Shown piece after piece: positions 36,049 to 43,726 of a stretch of 64,000 nt of DNA. The notes below the pieces were generated by a model. The model searched no databases. It saw only the letters and a list, made by a program, of their open reading frames with translations, and was not told where the DNA came from. The DNA comes from Clostridium sp. (GTDB lineage: Bacteria > Bacillota > Clostridia > Clostridiales > Clostridiaceae): assembly GCA_031292145.1 (NCBI GenBank), contig JARLHR010000041.1, forward strand, positions 1 to 64,000, in the 5' to 3' direction. Positions within the stretch are counted from its first letter, which is position 1, and every line of letters starts with the position of its first letter. The position numbers and the translations under genes were made by a program.

Positions 36049-37347
36049 ATGAAAAAGGTTTATGTAGCTATGAGTGCAGATATAATACATCAAGGACATT
36101 TAAATGTGTTGAATAAAGCAAGAAAGCTTGGAGATATAATAGTGGGTTTACACACAGATGATGTTATTAGAGGGTATTGGAGAAATCCAGTAATGAAATA
36201 TGAAGAAAGAAAGGAAGTTGTTGGTAATATTAAAGGAGTTGAATTAGTAATTCCTCAAGATAGTTTAGATCAAGTTGAAAATCTTAAAAAACTTAAACCA
36301 GACTATGTTCTTCATGGAGATGACTGGAAAGAAGGCGCTCAAAAAGAACTTAGAGAAAAAGTTATTAGTGCAATAAAGGAATGGGGAGGGGAACTTGTAG
36401 AAGTACCATATACTAAAGGTGTCTCAATTTCAAAATTGGATGAAGAACTAGCGCAAATAGGCATAACTCCTCAAATGAGAATGAAAAGTCTAAAGGAATT
36501 AATTTATTCTAAAAAACCGGTTAGAATACTTGAAGCTCACAATGGATTAACGGGATTAATTGTTGAAAAAACTAAAGTAGAGAAAGAAGGAAAAATAAAA
36601 GAATTTGATGGTATGTGGATAAGCTCTTTATGCGATTCAACTGCAAAAGGGAAACCAGATATTGAGTTAGTTGATTTGACATCAAGATTAAATACAATTA
36701 ATGATATTTTAGAAGTTACTACAAAGCCAATAATTGTTGATGGGGATACTGGTGGACAAATTGAGCATTTTGTTTATACAGTTAAAACATTAGAAAGATT
36801 AGGTGTATCGGCAATTATTATAGAGGATAAAACTGGACTTAAGAAAAATTCATTGTTTGGAACAGATGTTATTCAAACGCAAGATACCATAGAACATTTT
36901 AGGGATAAGATAAGAGCTGGAAGAGAAGCTAGAGTTACCAGTGATTTTATGATAATTTCAAGAATTGAAAGTTTAATTGCTGGAGCAGGAATGGATGATG
37001 CAATAAATAGAACAAAGGCTTATATTGAGGCTGGAACGGATGGAATAATGATTCATAGCAAAGAAAAAGATGGACAAGAAATAGTTGAATTTTGTAGGAG
37101 ATATAATGAATTTGAAAATAGAGTGCCACTAATAGTAGTGCCAACTTCATATAATTTCATGAAAGAAGAAGAACTAGTTGACCTAGGGATTAATGTTATT
37201 ATTTATGCAAATCATTTAATAAGAAGTGCATATCCTGCAATGGTAAATACTGCAAAAAGTATTTTAGAGAATGGAAGATCAAAAGAAGCATCGACTAATT
37301 GCATGCCAATTAAGGAAATACTCACTTTAATTCCGGGTGGAATGTAG
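36049..37347 (+). CDS. aepX: PEP mutase with N-terminal cytidylyltransferase-like domain
   Basis: A 432-residue bifunctional-looking protein. Residues 1-135 are a cytidylyltransferase fold (MSADIIHQGHLNVLNKARKLGDIIVGLHTDD, with the nucleotide-binding HQGH; shown in part). Residues ~150-432 are phosphoenolpyruvate mutase, which turns PEP into phosphonopyruvate, forming the C-P bond. The catalytic EDKTGLKKNSLFG matches the PepM signature EDKxxxKxNS, with the Mg-binding DGDTGG upstream. Fusions of this kind are known in phosphonolipid and phosphonoglycan clusters. Ribosome site TAGGAGAG. The next gene consumes its unstable product, but a family A element now lies between them. Confidence 0.93.
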   Translation: MKKVYVAMSADIIHQGHLNVLNKARKLGDIIVGLHTDDVIRGYWRNPVMKYEERKEVVGNIKGVELVIPQDSLDQVENLKKLKPDYVLHGDDWKEGAQKELREKVISAIKEWGGELVEVPYTKGVSISKLDEELAQIGITPQMRMKSLKELIYSKKPVRILEAHNGLTGLIVEKTKVEKEGKIKEFDGMWISSLCDSTAKGKPDIELVDLTSRLNTINDILEVTTKPIIVDGDTGGQIEHFVYTVKTLERLGVSAIIIEDKTGLKKNSLFGTDVIQTQDTIEHFRDKIRAGREARVTSDFMIISRIESLIAGAGMDDAINRTKAYIEAGTDGIMIHSKEKDGQEIVEFCRRYNEFENRVPLIVVPTSYNFMKEEELVDLGINVIIYANHLIRSAYPAMVNTAKSILENGRSKEASTNCMPIKEILTLIPGGM

Positions 37348-37373
37348 GTCAGTTAACATTTGGGTATCTATAT

Positions 37374-37659
37374 TATAGATATCCAATTTAATAAATAGAT
37401 TTATAATTAGTAGGTGTTTCCATATTGGAAATTTCATACATTTTTGTGAAACAGGCATTTGAAATTGAGCTGTGAAGGTTCTTAGTACAAGGTTGTACCA
37501 TTTACTGCTTGTCAAAATTTTATATTTGGATCATGCAGAAATGGGCACAACCTTGTGCTTAGAACCTTCCAGTGAAAATTTCATAGTCCTGTGGAACAAA
37601 AATGTATGGAATTTCGATAGATTACCACATAAGTCTAAGTTCATGCTTGGATATCTATA
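37374..37659 (-). repeat. Family A hairpin element, copy A6 (complete, inside an operon)
   Basis: 286 bp with ends TATAGATATCCAA (37374) and TTGGATATCTATA (to 37659). In reverse orientation it closely matches A3/A4: TCTATCGAAATTCCATACA foot, TTGTGCCCATTTCTGC, GATCC, a small hairpin, TTGACAAGC and GGTACAACC. It separates aepX from the decarboxylase gene by 332 bases where no terminator is expected. A reading frame inside it is only the repeat's translation. Confidence 0.88.
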
Positions 37660-37679
37660 TTTTATAGGAGTTGAAGTAA

Positions 37680-38813
37680 ATGATTGATGTTAAAGAATTT
37701 TATGATGAATTATTAAATAATGAAATAGATTTTTTTGCAGGAGTTCCAGATTCTTTGTTAAAGTCTTTTTGCGCATATATCAAGGATAATGTGAGTAATG
37801 AAAAAAATATAATTGCTGCTAATGAAGGTAATGCTATAGGGTTAGCAAGCGGATATTATTTAGCAACAAAAAAAATTCCTTTAGTATATATGCAAAATTC
37901 AGGTTTGGGAAATGCATTAAATCCACTTGCTTCCCTTGCTGATAAATTAGTATACAGCATACCAATGCTTTTAATTATAGGATGGAGAGGGGAGCCGAAT
38001 AAAAAAGATGAACCTCAACATAAAAAGCAAGGACTAATAACTACTGAAACCTTAGATATGCTAGGAATTAAGTATAAGATTTTAGATGAATCTACAAGTG
38101 ATTATGAGATGAAGAAAGAAGTGAAAAAATCTTATATATATATGAAGGAAAAAAATGAACCTTATGCTTTGGTAATCAAAAAAGATACTTTTAGTGAATA
38201 TAAATTAAAGAATAAACTTGATTCTAATTTTGAAATGACAAGGGAAGAGGCTATAGAAATTTTAATATCTAAGATAAAAGAGGATTCTTTAATAGTATCT
38301 ACTACAGGAATGGCATCTAGAGAACTTTTTGAAATAAGAGAAAAATATAAGCAAGATCATAGCAGAGATTTTTTGACAGTAGGTTCTATGGGGCATGCAT
38401 CTCAAATTGCTTTGACTATTGCTTTAAATAAGAAGGATAAAGAAGTTTATTGCATTGATGGAGATGGGGCTTTACTGATGCATCTTGGAGGTCTGGCAAT
38501 AATAGGAAGCCTGGAGCCTAATAATTTTAGACATATTTTAATTAATAATGGAGCTCATGATTCAGTTGGAGGACAGGATACTGTTGGCTTTAAGGTAGAT
38601 ATGATCGCTATAACAAAAGCTTGCGGTTATAAAAACTGCTATTCATGTAGTTCAAGGGAAGAACTGATAGACTTATTGGAAAAAATAAATGATGTAGAAG
38701 GGCCAGTGTTTTTAGAAATTAAGGTAAAAAAAGGTGCACGAAAAGATTTAGGAAGGCCTACAACAACACCAGTTGAAAATAAGAATGCTTTTATGAAGTT
38801 TATAAATTCTTAA
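37680..38813 (+). CDS. aepY: Phosphonopyruvate decarboxylase
   Basis: A 377-residue thiamine-diphosphate enzyme that decarboxylates phosphonopyruvate to phosphonoacetaldehyde, pulling the unfavourable PEP mutase step forward. It has N-terminal FFAGVPDSLLKSF, the catalytic glutamate context AANEGNAIGLASGYY, and the ThDP/Mg motif GDGALLMHLGGLAIIGS ... NNGAHDSVGGQ. Length fits known Ppd proteins. ATG 37680 follows TAGGAG. The transaminase gene follows closely. Confidence 0.94.
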   Translation: MIDVKEFYDELLNNEIDFFAGVPDSLLKSFCAYIKDNVSNEKNIIAANEGNAIGLASGYYLATKKIPLVYMQNSGLGNALNPLASLADKLVYSIPMLLIIGWRGEPNKKDEPQHKKQGLITTETLDMLGIKYKILDESTSDYEMKKEVKKSYIYMKEKNEPYALVIKKDTFSEYKLKNKLDSNFEMTREEAIEILISKIKEDSLIVSTTGMASRELFEIREKYKQDHSRDFLTVGSMGHASQIALTIALNKKDKEVYCIDGDGALLMHLGGLAIIGSLEPNNFRHILINNGAHDSVGGQDTVGFKVDMIAITKACGYKNCYSCSSREELIDLLEKINDVEGPVFLEIKVKKGARKDLGRPTTTPVENKNAFMKFINS

Positions 38814-38842
38814 ATTTTATTATGCACATTTGGAGGTTTAAA

Positions 38843-39979
38843 ATGGATATTAAAAGAAATATATTGTTAAATCCAGGTCCTGCAACAACTGCAGATACAG
38901 TAAAATTTGCTCAAGTAGTACCTGATATTTGCCCAAGAGAAAAGGAATTTGGAGATGTGATGGAGTTTGTATCAAAAGAGCTTACTAATTTTGTGGGTTA
39001 TAATGATAAATATACCACCATATTGTTTGGCGGGTCAGGAACGGCTGCAGTTGAAGCAATTTTAAGTTCAGTAGTAGATAATCAAATCATTTTAATAATT
39101 AATAATGGGGCTTATGGCAAGAGGATGTGTGAGATAGCAGAGATATATAACTTAAATTATATAGAATTTAAAAGTTCTCCAATAGAAGCAATAAATTTAA
39201 ATGATTTAGAAGAAGTAATTAAAAAACATAATAATGAAGAAAGTAAAATAAGTAATTGCGGAGTTATAAGTCATTTAGCAATAGTTCATCATGAAACAAC
39301 AACAGGTATATTAAATAATATAAAATTAATAGGAGAAATTTGCGATAGATATAGGATAGAGATGATAGTTGATGCAATGAGCTCATTTGCAGGAATGCCA
39401 ATAGATATGCATGATATGAATATAAAATACTTAGCTTCAAGTTCAAATAAATGTATACAAGGAATGGCAGGAATAAGTTTTGCAATAGCAAATAAAGAAT
39501 CTTTACAAAAAACTAAGGATATTAAACCAAGAAATCTTTATCTTAATTTATATAAGCAATATATATATTTCAAAGAAAATTACCAGATGAGATTTACTCC
39601 ACCAGTGCAGGTTCTTTATGCTTTAAAGCAAGCTATTATAGAAGCTAAAGAGGAAACAATCGAAAAAAGACATGCGCGATATAAAGATTGCTGTAAAGTT
39701 TTATGGGATGGTTTAGAACAACTAAAATTAAAAAAATTAGTTGAAGATGAAGCAGCATCCATGCTTTTGACTTCAATTATCGAGCCACAGGTTGAAAAAT
39801 ATAGCTTTAATGATATGCATGATTTTTTATATAATAAAGGGTTTACAATATATCCTGGTAAAGTTTCTTCTGAAAATACATTTAGAGTAGCAAACATAGG
39901 AGAAATTTATCCAGAAAATATGATTAAATTTATAGAATTATTGAAGGAATATTTTATAAGTATTGAGCACATAAAATAA
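38843..39979 (+). CDS. phnW: 2-aminoethylphosphonate-pyruvate transaminase
   Basis: A 378-residue PLP aminotransferase (class V). In this cluster it would run toward synthesis, turning phosphonoacetaldehyde into 2-aminoethylphosphonate. Motifs are LLNPGPATTADTVK at the N-terminus, FGGSGTAAVEA (PLP phosphate), VDAMSSFAGMP (PLP aspartate) and the Schiff-base lysine in ASSSNKCIQGMAG. ATG 38843 is six bases after GGAGG; the ATG at 38822 lies upstream of that site and is rejected. The stop codon TAA is the first element of a family B copy (TAAGGCAC). Confidence 0.93.
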   Translation: MDIKRNILLNPGPATTADTVKFAQVVPDICPREKEFGDVMEFVSKELTNFVGYNDKYTTILFGGSGTAAVEAILSSVVDNQIILIINNGAYGKRMCEIAEIYNLNYIEFKSSPIEAINLNDLEEVIKKHNNEESKISNCGVISHLAIVHHETTTGILNNIKLIGEICDRYRIEMIVDAMSSFAGMPIDMHDMNIKYLASSSNKCIQGMAGISFAIANKESLQKTKDIKPRNLYLNLYKQYIYFKENYQMRFTPPVQVLYALKQAIIEAKEETIEKRHARYKDCCKVLWDGLEQLKLKKLVEDEAASMLLTSIIEPQVEKYSFNDMHDFLYNKGFTIYPGKVSSENTFRVANIGEIYPENMIKFIELLKEYFISIEHIK

Positions 39980-40126
39980 GGCACAATCAAAAAAATAACA
40001 AGTCCATCTATGAGAACAAGCTGTTTCCTTGCTTGATGAAAAATAAACACCTTTAAAAAGAGCAGCTATGCTGCATATAGGAACATTCCATGGCATTTTG
40101 GATTTGTTATTTTCTTTCATGTGCCT
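39979..40126. repeat. Family B inverted-repeat element, copy B2
   Basis: 148 bp. The left end AGGCACAATC...AATAACAAGTCC is identical to B1's left end, and the right end is GGATTTGTTATTTTC...ATGTGCCT. The interior has AAAGAGCAGCTATGCTGC, shared with B1. It fills the gap between the convergent phnW and zinc-transporter genes and may act as a bidirectional terminator. Confidence 0.82.
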
Positions 40127-40143
40127 TATTCAAATTTTAATTT

Positions 40144-40941
40144 CTAATTAGTAGCTGCTAACTTTTTAAATACTAGGGTTAATATAAGTACTAGAACTGA
40201 TGTTAATGCGATTGTACCACCTGGCGCACTGTTAATGTAATATGAAAGCACAAGCCCTAGCATAACGTCTAAAAATCCAAATATTATTGCAAAAATCAGG
40301 GTTTTAGTAAATCCTTTTTTTAATTGCATAGCTGTTGCTACAGGGACAACTATTATTGAAGAAACCACAAGGATACCCATAACTCTTATGGAAAGAGAGA
40401 TTGTAGCACCAACAAGTAATGTGAAAATGTAGTTTATTAGCTTAACATTAATGCCGGATGTCTTTGCACCGCTTTCATCAAAGGTTACATAGATTAATTT
40501 GTTATAAAGAAATAAAAGCGTTATAAGGCAAATTCCACCGACAATTGAAATTAATATTATATCAGATTGGGTAACTGTGAGGATGCTGCCAAATAAGAAG
40601 GAATCAACTTTTGCAGATGCCTTACCACTACTAATTAAAATAATTGCTATACCTAAACTTAAGGTTAAAACAATTGACATTACAAGTTCGCTATATTTTT
40701 TATAATAAGTTCTTAAAAATTCTATAGATACAGCACAAACACTAGTAAATACGAATGCAGTTAAAATGGGATTAGTACCTGTAATCAATCCAATTGCAAC
40801 ACCAGCAAAAGAAGAATGAGATAAGGTATCTCCAATCATTGAATAACGTTTAAGAACTATAAAAAGTCCGATAAATGGACAAAGAATAGAAACAATAAAA
40901 CCTGCCATAAATGCATTTTGCATAAAACCTAATTGAAACAT
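40144..40941 (-). CDS. znuB: Metal (zinc/manganese-type) ABC transporter permease
   Basis: A 265-residue membrane protein of the ABC-3 family with about eight helices (for example FIVSILCPFIGLFIVLKRYSMIGDTLSHSSFAGVAIG, shown in part, a hallmark of ZnuB/MntB). It forms the channel for Zn or Mn import with the ATPase encoded just upstream (gap 14 bases). The operator ahead of the ATPase gene suggests zinc. No metal-binding lipoprotein gene is adjacent, so that subunit must be elsewhere. Ribosome site GGAAGG. Confidence 0.88.
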   Translation of the reverse strand: MFQLGFMQNAFMAGFIVSILCPFIGLFIVLKRYSMIGDTLSHSSFAGVAIGLITGTNPILTAFVFTSVCAVSIEFLRTYYKKYSELVMSIVLTLSLGIAIILISSGKASAKVDSFLFGSILTVTQSDIILISIVGGICLITLLFLYNKLIYVTFDESGAKTSGINVKLINYIFTLLVGATISLSIRVMGILVVSSIIVVPVATAMQLKKGFTKTLIFAIIFGFLDVMLGLVLSYYINSAPGGTIALTSVLVLILTLVFKKLAATN

Positions 40942-40955
40942 AAATTATTACCTTC

Positions 40956-41627
40956 CTATACTATGTTAGAGAATGGATCATCAGATTCTAAAGATTTCAG
41001 AAAGCATTCTTTAGAATATAAATTAATGTTGGCATTTTCTACTTTTAAAATATGTGTGGAATATTTTAATGCTATTTTAGTGTTATGTTCAACAGAAATA
41101 ATAGTTTTTCCATAATCTTTATTTAAACTTTGAAGTAAAGGATAAATTTCACCTTGACTTTTCTCATCTATTCCAGTTGATGGTTCATCTAATATTATTA
41201 AATCAGGGTCACCCATAAGGGCTCTCGCTATAAAAATTCTTTGCTGCTGCCCGCCTGAAAGATTTCCAATTAAATTATTAGAAAACTCAAACATATTAAC
41301 TTTTTTTAGAGAATCAAGAATGCAATTTGGATTTTTTATGCCAATAGTTTTAGCATGACAAGATAGTAACTCTCTAACTGTTATTGGAAAGTCAGCATTA
41401 AAATTATCTAGCCTTTGCGGAACATAAGAAATTTTATTGGAATCCAAAGTGATTAGTCCATTATCAGGTTTTAAGAGGCCTAGTATAAGTTTAATCAATG
41501 TACTCTTGCAGCTGCCATTTTCTCCGAGTATGGACAAGTAAATTCCGTTAGGGATTTTAAGATTAATGTTCTTTAATAAATTATTTCCTTTTGTATATGA
41601 AAAAGAAAGATTTTTAATAGTAATCAA
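40956..41627 (-). CDS. znuC: Metal (zinc-type) ABC transporter ATPase, TTG start
   Basis: A 223-residue ATPase of the ZnuC/MntA class. Walker A is LGENGSCKSTL, with Cys where most have Gly before the lysine. Signature [15 protein letters not shown], Walker B DLIILDEPSTGID and switch SVEHN are intact. The frame can be extended to a TTG at 41636, but AAGGAG ends directly before it. The second TTG at 41627 has the correct nine-base spacing and is chosen. First gene of a two-gene unit under a Fur-family-like operator. Confidence 0.87.
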   Translation of the reverse strand: MITIKNLSFSYTKGNNLLKNINLKIPNGIYLSILGENGSCKSTLIKLILGLLKPDNGLITLDSNKISYVPQRLDNFNADFPITVRELLSCHAKTIGIKNPNCILDSLKKVNMFEFSNNLIGNLSGGQQQRIFIARALMGDPDLIILDEPSTGIDEKSQGEIYPLLQSLNKDYGKTIISVEHNTKIALKYSTHILKVENANINLYSKECFLKSLESDDPFSNIV

Positions 41628-41655
41628 AATAATCAACTCCTTAAAGCATCATTCT

Positions 41656-41686
41656 ATTATACACTTTATTGCAAATCATTTGCAAT
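41656..41686 (-). promoter_or_regulatory. Promoter with Fur/Zur-type operator for the metal transporter
   Basis: Minus strand: TTGCAA at 41685-41680, an 18-base spacer and a consensus TATAAT at 41661-41656. The perfect dyad ATTGCAAATCATTTGCAAT (41668-41686) overlaps the -35 and spacer. Its 7-1-7 core TGCAAAT-C-ATTTGCA has the geometry of Fur-family boxes. Given the zinc-type transporter, Zur is the likely repressor. Confidence 0.78.
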
Positions 41687-41694
41687 AGAAACTT

Positions 41695-41752
41695 AGGGAC
41701 ATGAAATAAAATAGGCTTGGCAGATTGACTTGTTATTTTATTGAATGTCCAT
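41695..41752. repeat. Short family B derivative
   Basis: 58 bp: AGGGACATGAAATAAAATA ... GACTTGTTATTTTATTGAATGTCC. Both ends have changed together (GGACAT with ATGTCC) relative to AGGCAC-type copies, so it still folds. Confidence 0.55.
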
Positions 41753-41769
41753 TAGGTAGGATATATGTG

Positions 41770-41798
41770 TTGAATTATACTTGGACTTATTATAGAAT
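41770..41798 (+). promoter_or_regulatory. Possible dltA promoter
   Basis: TTGAAT at 41770-41775 and TAGAAT at 41793-41798 with a 17-base spacer. This would give a ~215-base leader containing the hairpin at 41864. Confidence 0.45.
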
Positions 41799-41863
41799 AA
41801 AATAGAAGTTTGTGGAGAAAAAGTGAACACAAAATTAAGAAATATACTGTATCATAATATTTC

Positions 41864-41927
41864 CTATTTTTATATGAATAATAACAATTATTAGCTAAAA
41901 TAACTGTTATTATTCATATAAAAATAG
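41864..41927 (+). other. Perfect 23-bp inverted repeat in the dltA leader
   Basis: CTATTTTTATATGAATAATA plus ACA pairs exactly with its reverse complement at 41905-41927 around an 18-nt loop. No U-tract follows, so it is not a simple terminator. It lies 93 bases before the dltA start and could be a regulatory or stabilising RNA hairpin, or an operator. Confidence 0.7.
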
Positions 41928-42020
41928 AAGTATTAATTAGAAACTAAAGGTTTAAGAATATATTTCAAACATTTAATGAGATATGATTTGTATATAATCA
42001 ATTTTAAAGGAGATATGAAA

Positions 42021-43535
42021 ATGAAGATTTTAGAAGGTATAAAAAAATATTCTCAAAGTGACAGAATTGCACTAAAGTGTGATGGGAATTTCATGACCTA
42101 CAAAGAATTAGATGACATATCAGAATGCGTTGCAGCATTTTTATTAAAGGAATTAGGCGATGATAGAACACCAATCATTATATATGGGAATAAAGAAAAT
42201 TTAATGATGGCAGTTATGATGGCTGCATTGAAATCAGGGCGAGCGTATATTCCAATTGATATTAGTTATCCAAAGGAGAGAGTAGAAGCCATTATTGGAG
42301 AGGTTAATCCTAAGATACTTATAGATTTCAGCAAAGGAAATAATTTTGAAAATATACGTGTTTTAAGAGAAAAGGAACTTAATGAAATACAACAAGAGTA
42401 TGCAGATATTAAAGTTGAAAAAATAAATTGGGTAAAAGAAGATGAAAACGCTTATATTTTATTTACTTCAGGAAGCACAGGAAAACCAAAAGGAGTACAA
42501 ATAAGCAGCAATAATTTAGATAATTTTGTTGAATGGATAGCTGAATACTTACATTTGGATGAAAAAGAAGAAGTATTTATGAATCAAGCTGCATATTCTT
42601 TTGATTTATCAGTAACTTCAATTTATCCAGGTTTATGCTATGGAAAGACTTTACATGGATATTCAAAAGAAACTCTTTCAAATCTAAAAAAAATGTTTGA
42701 TGACATGAAGGAATCAGGAATTGATATTTGGGTATCAACACCATCTTTTGCAGGCATGTGCATTGTAGAGGAAGATTTCAATTCAGAAATGTTACCAAAT
42801 TTAAAGGCCATGATATTTGTAGGAGAAGTGCTTCCAAAACCATTATGTGAAGAACTGTTAAATAGGTTTAAAGAAACAAGAATTATTAATGGCTATGGTC
42901 CAACAGAAGCAACAGTAGCAGTAAGTGCAAATGATATGAATAGAGAAGTATTGGCAGAAGAAGGCAGTTTACCTATTGGCTATCCAATGAAAACATCAGT
43001 TGTGAAGATTGTTGATGAAGAAGGTAATGTAGTAAGTGATGGAGAAAAAGGTGAAATCATAATTGTGGGGCCTAGCGTAAGTAAAGGATATTTCAATAAT
43101 AAAGAAATGACGGATAAAGCATTCTACTATGATGAGTATAATGGATCTAAGAGTGGAGCATATAGAACTGGTGATTTAGGATACTATGTAAATGGAAATC
43201 TATATTATTGCGGTAGAAAAGACTTCCAAATAAAACTTAATGGATATAGAATTGAAATAGAAGATATAGAAAACAATTTAGTAAAGGTTAGTAATATCAG
43301 GAATGCAGCAGTAGTTCCAGTTAATAAAGATGGGAAAGTTGCATATTTAACAGCTTTTGTTGAACTAAAAGAAGATAATGGACTAAGTGGATTAAAAAAT
43401 GGAATAATTATAAAAAAAGAATTAGGTGAGTTAGTACCAGCATACATGGTTCCAAGAAATGTAAAAATTGTTCAACAATTTCCTACTAATGTAAATGGAA
43501 AAATTGATAGAAAAAAATTATTAGAGCAACTATAA
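42021..43535 (+). CDS. dltA: D-alanine--D-alanyl carrier protein ligase
   Basis: A 504-residue adenylating enzyme that activates D-alanine and loads it onto the carrier protein DltC for esterification of teichoic acids. Core motifs: ILFTSGSTGKPKGV (A3), FDLSVTSIYP, NGYGPTEATVA (A5), YRTGDLGYY (A7), GRKDFQIKLNGYRIE (A8) and the C-terminal lysine in NVNGKIDRKKL (A10). The NxYGPTE and LSVTSIYP segments favour DltA over peptide-synthetase domains. ATG 42021 is eight bases after AAAGGAG; earlier ATGs (42015, 41976) are badly spaced. dltC follows, but a family B element lies between and dltB/dltD are absent. Confidence 0.9.
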   Translation: MKILEGIKKYSQSDRIALKCDGNFMTYKELDDISECVAAFLLKELGDDRTPIIIYGNKENLMMAVMMAALKSGRAYIPIDISYPKERVEAIIGEVNPKILIDFSKGNNFENIRVLREKELNEIQQEYADIKVEKINWVKEDENAYILFTSGSTGKPKGVQISSNNLDNFVEWIAEYLHLDEKEEVFMNQAAYSFDLSVTSIYPGLCYGKTLHGYSKETLSNLKKMFDDMKESGIDIWVSTPSFAGMCIVEEDFNSEMLPNLKAMIFVGEVLPKPLCEELLNRFKETRIINGYGPTEATVAVSANDMNREVLAEEGSLPIGYPMKTSVVKIVDEEGNVVSDGEKGEIIIVGPSVSKGYFNNKEMTDKAFYYDEYNGSKSGAYRTGDLGYYVNGNLYYCGRKDFQIKLNGYRIEIEDIENNLVKVSNIRNAAVVPVNKDGKVAYLTAFVELKEDNGLSGLKNGIIIKKELGELVPAYMVPRNVKIVQQFPTNVNGKIDRKKLLEQL

Positions 43536-43542
43536 TTAAATT

Positions 43543-43701
43543 AGGCATATGAAAGAAAATAATGAGTCCATGATGCAATGTATATTTCTTGTCAGACGAG
43601 GAAGCATGTTTGCCTCATAGTGGGCTATTAGGGAAACATACTGACGAAGTATGACGAGAAATAGACTAGCATGCTGACTTATTATTTTTTTGAATATGCC
43701 T
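43543..43701. repeat. Family B element, copy B3, between dltA and dltC
   Basis: 159 bp with ends AGGCATATGAAAGAAAATAA and TTATTTTTTTGAATATGCCT. Interior: GCAATGTATATTTCTTGTCAG ... CATACTGACGAAGTATGACG, partly palindromic and unlike the B1/B2 interior but similar in layout to B4. It starts eight bases after the dltA stop. Confidence 0.82.
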
Positions 43702-43726
43702 TATATAAAGATTAAAGGAGTATGTT

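Noticed and set aside
41976-42020. N-terminal extension of dltA
   Set aside because: AAAGGAG at 42006-42012 lies inside the extension and serves ATG 42021; the extension is not like other DltA proteins.
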